The translations under genes and the position numbers were made by a program. 64,000 bases of DNA from Desulfoluna spongiiphila (GTDB lineage Bacteria > Desulfobacterota > Desulfobacteria > Desulfobacterales > Desulfolunaceae), in NCBI RefSeq assembly GCF_900101345.1, contig NZ_FMUX01000006.1, forward strand, positions 62,001 through 126,000, read 5' to 3'. The notes beneath the pieces are model-generated. The model was not told where the DNA came from. It was given only the letters and a program-made list of their open reading frames with translations, and ran no database searches. Positions 43,549-52,280 of this stretch are shown piece after piece. Position 1 is the stretch's first letter. Every line of letters starts with the position of its first letter.

Positions 43549-44010
43549 TTAATAAAACTCTTCACGCTTGAAATGGGAGGTATCACATGCGTCATTGAGG
43601 TTGCCCCCGGATGTCTCCAGAAGGCTTGCGATGGTGATGGCATCAAGGGATTCGTAGAGGTTGCGCGTGGCATCGGCCCAGACGTTGCGGACCCTGCACT
43701 CGTCGGAGAGCTTGCACCCTTCGGGGTCTGTGACGCACTCCACGAGATCGCTCTCCCCTTCGAACTTTCGGACAATCTCACCGAAGGTGATGGCTGCGGG
43801 GTCTGCCATGAGCTTGTAGCCTCCCTTGGGGCCTCGAAAGCTGGTGATGTACCCGTCTTTTTTGAGATCACGAATAATCTGCTCCAGGAATTTTACGGGG
43901 ATGTCCTGAAGCCTTGAAATAACGCCCACCTGAATGGGGTCGCCCTCCTTATGGCGGGCGAGTTCAAGAAGTACTCTGACGGCATATCTGCTTTTGCTGG
44001 ATAGTCTCAT
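43549..44010 (-). CDS. Rrf2-family regulator with IscR-like cysteine triad
   Basis: A 153-residue winged-helix regulator of the Rrf2 family (MRLSSKSRYAVRVLLELA, ISRLQDIPVKFLEQIIRDLK, SFRGPKGGYKL). Three cysteines, C92, C99 and C105 (ECVTDPEGCKLSDEC), match the Fe-S ligand spacing of IscR-like sensors, so control by iron-sulfur status or redox is likely. No isc or suf genes are adjacent; the targets are unknown. The start at ATG 44010 is defined by family alignment, as the upstream sequence has only a weak ribosome-binding site. The 320-bp upstream region contains a palindrome at 44283-44295. Confidence 0.9.
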   Translation of the reverse strand: MRLSSKSRYAVRVLLELARHKEGDPIQVGVISRLQDIPVKFLEQIIRDLKKDGYITSFRGPKGGYKLMADPAAITFGEIVRKFEGESDLVECVTDPEGCKLSDECRVRNVWADATRNLYESLDAITIASLLETSGGNLNDACDTSHFKREEFY

Positions 44011-44282
44011 ATGTTTTTTAACCCGAATGTCAAGAGAGTATGTGCCACGTTTGTTTGTGTCTGATGTCTCTGCCCAGTGCAATGTGGGCTCCGCGACGTG
44101 GTCAGGGGCGGCGTAACCCCATGGGGAACCTTTTCTGCTCGACACTGTGGCGTGCTGAGCAGAAACAATCCCGGTGAATGGACGTCTGACGGGACTAAAA
44201 GATTATGTTGACGGAGGAAGTTCTGTCAATGAAAACTTTGGAAACGGGTTCTCTCGGGAGGGAGCCTGTACTGAAACTGAAT

Positions 44283-44295
44283 AATAACTGTTATT
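44283..44295. promoter_or_regulatory. 13-bp AT-rich palindrome between scpB and the Rrf2 gene
   Basis: AATAAC-T-GTTATT is a perfect dyad in an AT-rich stretch about 270 bp upstream of the Rrf2 start and 36 bp beyond the scpB stop. It may be an operator for Rrf2 autoregulation or chance. No other feature is seen in 44011-44330. Confidence 0.3.
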
Positions 44296-44330
44296 GTAAG
44301 TTTTGATAAATGGAGTGTGTGGGGGGGCGG

Positions 44331-44900
44331 TCAGGAGACAGGGTCTTTGTCCTGGCCGGGTTCATTGGCAGCAGGGGCATCCAGGGCGCCGAGTTCTTCA
44401 GGGGAGGGCAGGTCGTCCACGCTGTTGAGGCCGAAGAGCTCGAGAAAATGACGGGTGGTGGCGTAGATGAGGGGACGCCCGGGGATCTCCTTGCGTCCGG
44501 CCACCCGGATCAGCCGCATGTCCAGAAGGCTGCGGATAATCCCGCCGGAGTCGACACCCCGTAAGTATTCCACCTCGCTTCGGATTACCGGCTGCCGATA
44601 GGCGATGACGGCAAGGGTCTCCAGGGCGGCCCGGGAGAGCTTCAGGGACGGGGCCTGGTGAAGTTTTGTGGTCCAGGGAGCCAGGTGAGCCGCGGTGCGG
44701 AACTGGTAGCCTCCGGCCACGCGGACAAGGTGGATGCCGCCGTCGCGGGCGGCATACTCGTCCATGAGCTCCCGCACCGTTGCAGTGACCCCCTCTTTTT
44801 CGGTTTCCGGCACAAGGCGGCGCAGTTTCTCCGTGGAAAGGGGGTGGGGTGCCGAGAAGAGAAGCCCTTCGACAATCTGTTTAAGGGTGGGCTGGGGCAT
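44331..44900 (-). CDS. scpB: Segregation and condensation protein B
   Basis: A 189-residue winged-helix protein of the ScpB family. It opens KQIVEGLLFSAPHPLS, has the GGYQFRT segment and the highly conserved SRAALETLAVIAYRQPVIRSE and GRPLIYATTRHFLELFGL blocks. ScpB with ScpA and SMC forms the condensin that organises and segregates the chromosome. Its start (44900) lies inside the scpA 3' end with a 20-base overlap, so translation is coupled. Part of the trpS-scpA-scpB transcript. The C-terminal acidic tail is a little longer than the core family. Confidence 0.92.
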   Translation of the reverse strand: MPQPTLKQIVEGLLFSAPHPLSTEKLRRLVPETEKEGVTATVRELMDEYAARDGGIHLVRVAGGYQFRTAAHLAPWTTKLHQAPSLKLSRAALETLAVIAYRQPVIRSEVEYLRGVDSGGIIRSLLDMRLIRVAGRKEIPGRPLIYATTRHFLELFGLNSVDDLPSPEELGALDAPAANEPGQDKDPVS

Positions 44901-45654
44901 GGAGGGCGGTCTCCTCGTGGGCCGGGGAGCCCGGCATGGGGGCAAAAATGCGGATGATTCCGCTCTGGACGTGCTGCATGATCCGCAGGCGACCCTGCTT
45001 GGCCATCTCCAGGATGGCGAGGAAGGTGACCACCAGCTCGGCCTTGGACTCTTTGGGGTGAAAAAGGTCGGTAAAAAGGATGGACCCTTTTCTGGCGAGC
45101 CGCTGGGCAACCTCTTCAATGCGCTGGCGGACGCTGAGCTTTTCCGTGGAGAAATCCACGGCGTGGTCCCGGTAGCGCCCTGCCATGAGCTCCCTGAAGG
45201 CGTTGACCAGGTCCATGAGGTCGGCCTCCATGGGGCGGTCTTCCCCTGCTGGTGCTTCCGGCGCGGGTTCACGCTCCTGGCGGACAAAGGTTGCGGTACC
45301 GAGCATTTCCCGGTCTCCCAGCCACTCGGAGGCGCGCTTCATACGCAGGTATTCAAGGAGGGGCCGGGCAATCTCCATGCGCGGGTCTTCATCCTCCTCC
45401 CCCCCGGACGGGGGAAGGAGCATGCGCGATTTGATGTGGGTGAGGGTGGACGCCATGAGGAGAAAATCGCCGGCAAATTCGATATCCAGGCTTTGGAGCA
45501 TCTCCAGGTAGGCCATGTACTGCTCTGTGATGATGGCGATGGGGATATCCAAGATATCCATATCGTTTTTGATGACCAGGTGGACCAGAAGGTCCATGGG
45601 GCCCTCAAAGACATCGAGTTTGACGGCGTAACGGGTGCCGAAGAGTCGGTTCAT
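44881..45654 (-). CDS. scpA: Segregation and condensation protein A
   Basis: A 257-residue kleisin of the ScpA family. The N-terminal block FEGPMDLLVHLVIKNDMDI is diagnostic, followed by AGDFLLMASTLTHIKSRMLL. The C-terminal winged helix contains VTFLAILEMAKQGR. A Glu/Pro-rich linker lies at about 115-150. ScpA bridges the SMC heads and binds ScpB. The start is taken at ATG 45654 (MNRLFGTRY); ATG 45663 is also possible as AAAGGG lies close to both. It is 20-base overlapped with scpB and about 23 bp after the trpS stop. Confidence 0.92.
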   Translation of the reverse strand: MNRLFGTRYAVKLDVFEGPMDLLVHLVIKNDMDILDIPIAIITEQYMAYLEMLQSLDIEFAGDFLLMASTLTHIKSRMLLPPSGGEEDEDPRMEIARPLLEYLRMKRASEWLGDREMLGTATFVRQEREPAPEAPAGEDRPMEADLMDLVNAFRELMAGRYRDHAVDFSTEKLSVRQRIEEVAQRLARKGSILFTDLFHPKESKAELVVTFLAILEMAKQGRLRIMQHVQSGIIRIFAPMPGSPAHEETALHAPAHP

Positions 45655-45676
45655 GGTGACCATTTCCCTTTACGGG

Positions 45677-46684
45677 TTATCCCAGGGGGGTGAATCCCAC
45701 GGCTTCCCGGATCTCTTTGAGGAAGGGGACGCTGAATTCCCGCGCCCGGTCCCTGCCCTTGATGAGTTCGGCTTCGATGTCTCCGGGGTTGGCGATGAGC
45801 CGGTCGTAGGTGTCCCGGAAGGGGGAGAGGATCTCGTTGAGGTATTCAAAGAGGAACTGCTTCATTTCGCCCCAGGCAATGCCCGCTTCATAGCGCTTTT
45901 TCACATCAGCGACTTCGGCTTCGGTGGCAAAGGCCCGGAAGATTTCAAAGAGGGTGCACCCTTCAGTTGCCTTGGGCTCGCCGGGTTCCAGGGAGTTGGT
46001 CTTGATTTTCATGATGAGCTTACGGAGTTTTTTCTCCGGCAGAAAAAGGGGAATGGTGTTGTTGTAGCTCTTGCTCATTTTGCGTCCGTCGAGGCCTGAG
46101 AGAACGGCCACGGAGTCATCGATCATGGCTTCAGGCAGCACAAAGTGATCACCGTAGTGGTGGTTGAAGCGGGCGGCGATGTCCCGGGCCATCTCAATGT
46201 GCTGGATCTGGTCTTTTCCAACGGGAATTTTGTGGGCCTTGAACATAAGGATATCGGCGGCCATGAGGATGGGGTAGCTGAAGAGCCCCATGGTGATCCC
46301 TTTGTCCGGATCGCCGGTGCGGTTTTCTTCGTTGACCTGGACCTTTGCCTTGTAGGAGTGGGCACGGTTCATGAGCCCTTTGGCCGTCATGCAGGTAAGG
46401 ACCCAGGTGAGCTCGGGGATTTCCGGGATGTCCGACTGACGATAAAACACGGCGTTGTCGGTGTCCAGCCCCATGGCAAGCCATGCGGCCGCCACTTCCA
46501 TGCTGGACTGCCTGAGCCTGGCCGGGTCGTGGGAGCTGATGATGGAGTGGTAGTCCGCCAGAAAATAGAAGGAGCGGGCATCGGTTCTGCGGCTCGCCTC
46601 GATGGCGGGTCGGATGGCCCCGACGTAGTTGCCGAGGTGGGGTGTTCCGGAGGTTTGTATCCCTGTCAGTACGGTCTCTTTCAT
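45677..46684 (-). CDS. trpS: Tryptophan--tRNA ligase
   Basis: A 335-residue class I aminoacyl-tRNA synthetase. The HIGH-like motif is TSGTPHLGNYVGA and the KMSKS motif is in GRKMSKSYNN; ADYHSI, VFYRQSDIPE and GKDQIQHIEMARDIA are TrpRS signatures. ATG 46684 is preceded by AAGGA with eight bases spacing, whereas the ATG at 46693 overlaps the ribosome-binding site. It heads the trpS-scpA-scpB minus-strand operon. No trp leader, T-box or attenuator was seen upstream. Confidence 0.95.
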   Translation of the reverse strand: MKETVLTGIQTSGTPHLGNYVGAIRPAIEASRRTDARSFYFLADYHSIISSHDPARLRQSSMEVAAAWLAMGLDTDNAVFYRQSDIPEIPELTWVLTCMTAKGLMNRAHSYKAKVQVNEENRTGDPDKGITMGLFSYPILMAADILMFKAHKIPVGKDQIQHIEMARDIAARFNHHYGDHFVLPEAMIDDSVAVLSGLDGRKMSKSYNNTIPLFLPEKKLRKLIMKIKTNSLEPGEPKATEGCTLFEIFRAFATEAEVADVKKRYEAGIAWGEMKQFLFEYLNEILSPFRDTYDRLIANPGDIEAELIKGRDRAREFSVPFLKEIREAVGFTPLG

Positions 46685-46867
46685 CGCGTTCATCCTTAAG
46701 GGCGGTCCCGCAAGGGGTGCGGAAAACCTGATATCAATGCAGTCAATAAAGCGGCCTTGCTGGTGAGGTCGCATGGTCTCTCTTTTATCTGGGCGGGGCA
46801 GGCCCACCGCGTGCCCCCTTCTCTATGCCGGAAAAAAGGCGAAAGATCAAACGTGAATCGCCTTGGG

Positions 46868-49543
46868 TTACCCTTCGAGGTAACCGGCGGCAAAGGCCAG
46901 TTCGTCGTCCCTGTCCTTGAGCTTCCCGTCGAGTTTGGCTGCCAGGGTGTCGGCAAGGATCTGGCTGTACCTGGGGCCGGGCTTGAGGCCCAGGGTTTTG
47001 AGGTCACGGCCCTTTATGGACAGGGTGATGTGACGAAGCTGGCTCATGTAATGGGAGATGGCTTTTTTAATGGCCTCGTCCTTTGAGATGGCCATGACGT
47101 ACAGGAGCAACTCGGTTCTCAAGGGGGAGAGCTGCCGGTGCAGGTCGCTGTTTGCGGCCGGCAGGCCGTGGGTAAGCCATATGTAGGCTCCCCGGGCGTG
47201 GAACCGTTCCTCCGTAAGGAGTTTGCGGTGTTTCGGGGGGAGCATGAGGCGCCTTGCCACCACCTCGGAGACCTCCCGGTCGCAGGGGGCCAAAAGGGTC
47301 AAAAAGTAGATGACCCAGCGCTCAATGGGCTCGTCGGTGTACATGAGGTCGTGCCAGGCCAGGACTTTTTTGGCTTCGTCCAGCTGATCGATGAGCTCGT
47401 TGTGCCTGGTGATGCCCGGATGGATGATCTCCATGAGGCCCAGGTCGAAAATGCGCAGGATGGCCGGGACAGGGTTCTCTTCTTCCAGGATCTGCCTGAA
47501 TTCGTTGAAGACCCTTAGCCCCCCCAGCTCCCGGAACACGTCCAGGTGGATGGCGTTTTTGATCATCTCCCGGGTCACCTTGCCGATGGTAAAGCCGAAG
47601 CGCTGCTCAAACTTGATGGCCCGGAAAACCCGGGTGGGGTCCTCCACAAAGCTTAAGTTGTGCAGGATCCGGATGCGCTTTTCCTTGATGTCCCGCTGGC
47701 CGTTGAAAAAATCAGTGAGGGTGCCGAACCCGTCGGGGTCCAGCCGGATGGCCAGGGTGTTGATGGTGAAATCCCGGCGGTACAGGTCGAGTTTGATGGA
47801 GCTGGTCTCCACCTCGGGCAGGGCAGCCGGGAAGGGGTAATACTCCATGCGGGCGGTGGCCACGTCCACCTTGAACCCGTTGGGGAAGATGATCACCGAT
47901 GTGCCGAATTTGGTGTAGGTGTTGATGCGGGCCCCCATCATCTCGGCAAAGGCCTTGGCAAAGGTGATGCCGTCGCCTTCGATGACAATGTCGATGTCGT
48001 CGTTTTCCCGGCGCAGGAGCAGGTCTCGCACAAACCCGCCCACCACAAAGACCCCGAAGCCCATGCCGTGGGCCACGCGTCCGATCTTCTCGAGGAGATC
48101 CAGCATCTCTTTGGTGAGGCGCTCCCGCATGAGGGAGACCACGGGTTTTTGTTTCGGGTAATGGGGCTGGGCGCTGACCTCGCTGCCTTCGGGCCGGGCG
48201 TGCTCCTTGCTGTAGACCAGGAGGTTGAGAAGGTCGGTGCGGGTGACCACCCCCACCACGCGGTCATTTTCCACAATGGGCAGGAGCCGCTGTTTGTCGC
48301 CGATGATGCGGTCCACCAGGGTGTTGAAGTCGGTGTCCGGGCTGGCCGTGGCCACGGAGGAGAACATGAAGTCCTGGACGGGGCAGGCACCCAGGTTGTG
48401 GGAAAGGGCCCGTTCAATGACCTGGCGGGTGATGTAGCCCAGGAGCTGTTCGTTTTCGTCGTCAAAGGTGGTGACCACCAGGGCGTTGATGCTGTATCGG
48501 GTGAGCAGCCGTGACGCCTCGGACAGGGGCAAAAGCGGGGCCGTGGTGATGACCGGGGCGCTCATGAGGTGACGGGCCGTGCGGATGGGTTTGACGCGGG
48601 CGGCGAGGAGGGCGCCGAGTTTTTCTTCCACCTGGGCCAGGGGCATGTTGCGGATGGACGCGGAGGCGGCAAAGGGGTGACCGCCCCCCCCGAGGTCAGC
48701 CAGGATGGCCCCGCAGTCCACCTCGGGCAGGCAGCTTCGGGCCACCACGTGAATGCGGTTGCCCATACCGGCCAGGACGAACAGGACTCCCAGGCTCTCC
48801 ATGCGCATCATTTTCTGGACCAGGGTGGCCAGGTCCGGGACGTACTCTTCCAGGGCCAGGGAGACCAGGGTGACCTCCACCCCGTTTACCATCCGGCGCT
48901 CAGACCGGTTCAGCATCTCGTTGATGAGGGCCACCTGGGCCGGGTCCAGCTCCTTTGCGATGAGGCTGGAGACGATGTCGAGGTTGGCGCCCAGTGAGAC
49001 GAGCCAGGCCGCGGCCTGAAAATCCTCCGGGGTGGTGGAGGCGTAGGTGAAGGAGCCGGTGTCCTCGTAGATCCCCAGGCAGACGATGGTGGCCTCTTCC
49101 CTGGAGAGCTCGGTGCCCCGTTCCTGCATGAGGGAGGTCAGGATGCTTGCGGTGGCCCCTGCGGGACGGATCACTTCAAGGGTCCCCTTCATGGACCCGG
49201 GCTGGTCCGGGTGGTGATCGTAGATGTGGATCTCAGGGGTCTGCTCGGTGATGATGGCGGCCACCTCACCCAGCCGGGAAAGATCCCGGGTGTCCACGAG
49301 GACCACCCGGCTGACCCGTTTGCCGGCGATGTCGGTGCTTCGCTTCATGTTGAAGAGGTAGAGCAGGGAGCTGATGAAAAAGTTTTTCAGGTTTTTTTTC
49401 TCCCCGGCGTTGGGCAGGACCACCACGGAACCGGGGTAGAGCTTGTGGGCGGCCAGCACCGAGGAGATGCCGTCAAAATCGGCGTTGATGTGGGTGGTGA
49501 TGACGGTCAGGCCGTCGCGGCTGGGTGGGTTGGTTTCGGGCAC
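46868..49543 (-). CDS. DHH phosphoesterase - CBS pair - poly(A)polymerase/tRNA nucleotidyltransferase fusion
   Basis: An 891-residue fusion. Residues about 12-320 are a DHH/DHHA1 phosphoesterase (HINADFDGISS, VDTRDL, YDHHPDQ, GGGHPFAAS). Residues about 325-450 are two CBS domains. Residues about 490-630 are a class II nucleotidyltransferase head (VGGFVRDLLLRRENDDIDIV, with the DxD pair), followed by the RNA-binding neck and body (DPTRVFRAIKFEQRFGF). The fusion occurs in several delta-group bacteria, where it is thought to be an A-adding or CCA-adding enzyme for tRNA 3' ends; the DHH part may be a nanoRNase or pyrophosphatase. The start is GTG 49543 with AAGGGGAG upstream. Confidence 0.88.
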   Translation of the reverse strand: MPETNPPSRDGLTVITTHINADFDGISSVLAAHKLYPGSVVVLPNAGEKKNLKNFFISSLLYLFNMKRSTDIAGKRVSRVVLVDTRDLSRLGEVAAIITEQTPEIHIYDHHPDQPGSMKGTLEVIRPAGATASILTSLMQERGTELSREEATIVCLGIYEDTGSFTYASTTPEDFQAAAWLVSLGANLDIVSSLIAKELDPAQVALINEMLNRSERRMVNGVEVTLVSLALEEYVPDLATLVQKMMRMESLGVLFVLAGMGNRIHVVARSCLPEVDCGAILADLGGGGHPFAASASIRNMPLAQVEEKLGALLAARVKPIRTARHLMSAPVITTAPLLPLSEASRLLTRYSINALVVTTFDDENEQLLGYITRQVIERALSHNLGACPVQDFMFSSVATASPDTDFNTLVDRIIGDKQRLLPIVENDRVVGVVTRTDLLNLLVYSKEHARPEGSEVSAQPHYPKQKPVVSLMRERLTKEMLDLLEKIGRVAHGMGFGVFVVGGFVRDLLLRRENDDIDIVIEGDGITFAKAFAEMMGARINTYTKFGTSVIIFPNGFKVDVATARMEYYPFPAALPEVETSSIKLDLYRRDFTINTLAIRLDPDGFGTLTDFFNGQRDIKEKRIRILHNLSFVEDPTRVFRAIKFEQRFGFTIGKVTREMIKNAIHLDVFRELGGLRVFNEFRQILEEENPVPAILRIFDLGLMEIIHPGITRHNELIDQLDEAKKVLAWHDLMYTDEPIERWVIYFLTLLAPCDREVSEVVARRLMLPPKHRKLLTEERFHARGAYIWLTHGLPAANSDLHRQLSPLRTELLLYVMAISKDEAIKKAISHYMSQLRHITLSIKGRDLKTLGLKPGPRYSQILADTLAAKLDGKLKDRDDELAFAAGYLEG

Positions 49544-49896
49544 GGGCTCCCCTTCTGAACGTCTGTGGTGGCCGGGAAATGAACCGAAAAGACACCGTTG
49601 TCATGTCGGCTGAGGCAGGAAGGCCTCCGGGGCGGACGGTGGCCAGGTCCTGCCCGATGATCATTTTTGCGTCTTGTCCCCGGGTGTGTAAGAATGCACT
49701 TGCCCTTTACTGGGCCGTTGTGCGTTGCCACCCCCTGTTGTTTGATCGGCGGCCTTGAAATCGCGTGAAAAATTTGTTTAGCTTCGCGGGGCGCGACGCG
49801 CATGAGCATGATATAACCAAGTGCCCCCGTCAGGTCAAGGCTGCTGCCGGGCACCGGAGGCCCTTTTTAGACTATTTCTGGAAGTGAGGACGTTCC
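49544..49896. other. Divergent intergenic region between the DHH-CBS fusion gene and radical SAM gene
   Basis: 353 bp without a supported gene. Near its right end, GGGCACCGGAGGCCCTTTTTAG resembles the right tip of the dispersed palindromic repeat and may be a remnant. The promoters of the two divergent genes must lie here, but I cannot place them firmly. Confidence 0.35.
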
Positions 49897-50835
49897 ATGA
49901 CAGAAGAACCGTATACCTATCTTTTTGGCCCCGTACCCTCCCGACGTCTCGGCCTTTCCCTGGGGGTGGACCTCGTGCCTTCGAAGACCTGTTCCCTTAA
50001 CTGCGTGTATTGTGAAAGCGGGGCCACCACGCAGTTGACGGTCAAGCGCTCCGCCCTGGTGCCGAAAGAGGCGGTGATGGCGGAAATCGATCGGTACCTC
50101 GATACCCATGAGCCCCCGGATGCGGTGACGTTTTCCGGGGCAGGCGAGCCGACTCTCCATGAGGACCTGGGTGAGATTGCCGACCATATCAAATCACGCT
50201 GTCCCGGGGTTCGCGTGGTGCTGCTCACCAACGGTACTCTTTTTGACCGGAAGGATGTGAGGCGCGACGCGGCCCGAACGGACCTTGTCATTGCCTCCTT
50301 TGACGCATCGGGTAACGGGGTGTTCAGGGCCCTCAACCGTCCCCACCCCTCCCTTGACCCCGAGGCCATGGCCCAGGGCCTCATGCAGTTCCGGCAGGAA
50401 TTTTCCGGTGAGTTGTGGATCGAGGTGTTCATTGTGCCCGGGCTCAACGACGACGATCTTGAGGTGGCACGGATTGCCGAGGTGGTGAAACGTATCGCTC
50501 CGCACCGCGTCCAGGTGAACACCCTGGATCGCCCCGGGGCCGAGTCCTGGGTCAAGCCCGCGGATAAAGCCCGTTTGGAGGCCATCACGGCTGCATTGGG
50601 TTCCGGTGAGGTTATCGGGGCGTATACCAACCGGCCTGAAACCGGAGTAAGCGACGCGGACGTGGCGTCACGGATTTTGGGGATGGTGCAGAGGCGCCCC
50701 TGCACGGCCGAGGATCTGGCGGAAAGTCTGGCGGTCCCCCGGGGGCTGGTGGACGACGCACTGGAAGCGCTCATGGGCTCCGGCCGAATCCAGCAGGAAT
50801 CCCAGGCCCGGGGAATGTTTTACAAACCCTTGTAA
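49897..50835 (+). CDS. Radical SAM protein with C-terminal winged helix
   Basis: A 312-residue radical SAM enzyme. FGPVPSRRLGLSLGVDLVP is the signature start of the COG0731-like family, and the cluster motif is CSLNCVYC. TFSGAGEPTLH (SAM contact) and VVLLTNGTLF follow the expected order. After about residue 240 a small winged-helix-like domain appears (CTAEDLAESLAVPRGLVDDAL). The substrate is unknown; related proteins have been linked to tRNA wybutosine-type modification only in archaea. GAGG lies upstream of ATG 49897. The gene is divergent from the fusion gene and about 236 bp upstream of pilC. Confidence 0.8.
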   Translation: MTEEPYTYLFGPVPSRRLGLSLGVDLVPSKTCSLNCVYCESGATTQLTVKRSALVPKEAVMAEIDRYLDTHEPPDAVTFSGAGEPTLHEDLGEIADHIKSRCPGVRVVLLTNGTLFDRKDVRRDAARTDLVIASFDASGNGVFRALNRPHPSLDPEAMAQGLMQFRQEFSGELWIEVFIVPGLNDDDLEVARIAEVVKRIAPHRVQVNTLDRPGAESWVKPADKARLEAITAALGSGEVIGAYTNRPETGVSDADVASRILGMVQRRPCTAEDLAESLAVPRGLVDDALEALMGSGRIQQESQARGMFYKPL

Positions 50836-51071
50836 AACAGCGACAAATCAGAAATTGATTGATAAAATGGGTAAAAACAATTAATGAATTCATAACCGCG
50901 TTTTTGTTTCCTGAATTTGTGTCTCAGGAATTGCGGGTGCATGGCAGGGTCTTGTCTGCGATGCACCCTGCCCTGTCCGCTCAACCGCAAGGTCGTTTCG
51001 ACGTTTCAAACGTGTCCCCATCCGGACATGATGATGCCAACCCGCTCTCCAGTTTTTGTAGGAGGTTGACG

Positions 51072-52280
51072 ATGCCTGTTTATCTCTGGGAAGGGAAGAA
51101 CAGAAAAAACGAAACCCGTAAAGGGGAAATGGAAGCCCGCAGTGAAGAGGCGGTCCGTTCAAACCTCACACGCATGCGCATAGCGCCGACCAAGGTCAAG
51201 CAGAAGCCCAAAGATCTCCTGGAGAACATCACCTTCCTTCAGCCCAACGTGATGGAAAACGATATTATTGTCTTTGCACGGCAGTTTTCCACCATGATTG
51301 ATGCGGGGCTTCCCATTATTCAGTGCCTTGAGATCCTGTTGAATCAACAGGAGAACCCCACCTTTAAAAAGGTGATCAAGGAGGTCAAAGGGGATGTGGA
51401 AGGGGGGCAGACCTTTGCAGCGGCCCTTAAGAAGCACCCGAAGCTTTTTGACGACCTGTTTGTCAACATGGTGGCGGCCGGAGAAGCAGGGGGTATCCTT
51501 GATATCATCCTGAGGCGCCTGTCCAACTACATGGAAAAGATGATGAAGCTCAAGCGCCAGGTAAAAGGCGCCATGACCTACCCCATCGTCACCATGGTCA
51601 TCGCCGTCATCGTGGTGGGCGTGATCCTGGTATTTGTTATCCCCTCCTTTAGTGCGATGTTTTCAGATTTTGGGGCAGCCCTGCCCCTGCCCACCCAGGT
51701 TGTCATCAACATGAGCGAATTTGTCCGCGGGAAAATCCTCTATATCCTGGGCGGGATCATCCTTGCGGTCATCGCCTACAAGCAGTTCGGCAAGACGGTG
51801 AAAGGGCGGCGGGTTCTTGACCGAACCTTTTTAAAGGTGCCCGTGTTCGGGATCCTGATTCGCAAGGTGGCGGTCTCCAAGTTTACCCGCACCATGGGGA
51901 CTATGCTCAATTCAGGGGTTGCCATTCTGGACGCCCTGGATATCGTGGCCAAGACCGCGGGCAACGTGGTCATTGAAGAGTCCATCTACGAGGTGCGTGC
52001 CGGGATCTCAGAAGGCCGCACCATGGCCGATCCCCTCATCGAGAGCGGGATTTTTCCTTCCATGGTGTGCTCCATGATCGCGGTGGGGGAGTCCACCGGG
52101 GCCCTTGATACCATGCTGGAAAAGATCGCGGATTTCTACGACGATGAAGTGGATCAGGCCGTGGAAAACCTCACCTCTCTCATTGAGCCGTTCATGCTGG
52201 TTTTTCTGGGGACGGTCATCGGGGGGCTGGTGATTGCCATGTACCTTCCCATCTTTAAACTGGCCAGCGTTGTGGGCTGA
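51072..52280 (+). CDS. pilC: Type IV pilus / type II secretion inner-membrane platform protein
   Basis: A 402-residue GspF/PilC protein. It has two tandem T2SSF domains (about 70-192 and 272-395), the first opening with FARQFSTMIDAGLPI and the second with FTRTMGTMLNSGVAI, and three membrane helices (about 170-194, 220-241 and 373-397). The platform protein transmits the assembly ATPase motion to pilin addition. GGAGG precedes ATG 51072; the long open frame upstream to 50859 is not supported. Its stop is shared with the start of pilS (TGATG overlap). pilB, pilT and pilA are not in the window. Confidence 0.92.
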   Translation: MPVYLWEGKNRKNETRKGEMEARSEEAVRSNLTRMRIAPTKVKQKPKDLLENITFLQPNVMENDIIVFARQFSTMIDAGLPIIQCLEILLNQQENPTFKKVIKEVKGDVEGGQTFAAALKKHPKLFDDLFVNMVAAGEAGGILDIILRRLSNYMEKMMKLKRQVKGAMTYPIVTMVIAVIVVGVILVFVIPSFSAMFSDFGAALPLPTQVVINMSEFVRGKILYILGGIILAVIAYKQFGKTVKGRRVLDRTFLKVPVFGILIRKVAVSKFTRTMGTMLNSGVAILDALDIVAKTAGNVVIEESIYEVRAGISEGRTMADPLIESGIFPSMVCSMIAVGESTGALDTMLEKIADFYDDEVDQAVENLTSLIEPFMLVFLGTVIGGLVIAMYLPIFKLASVVG

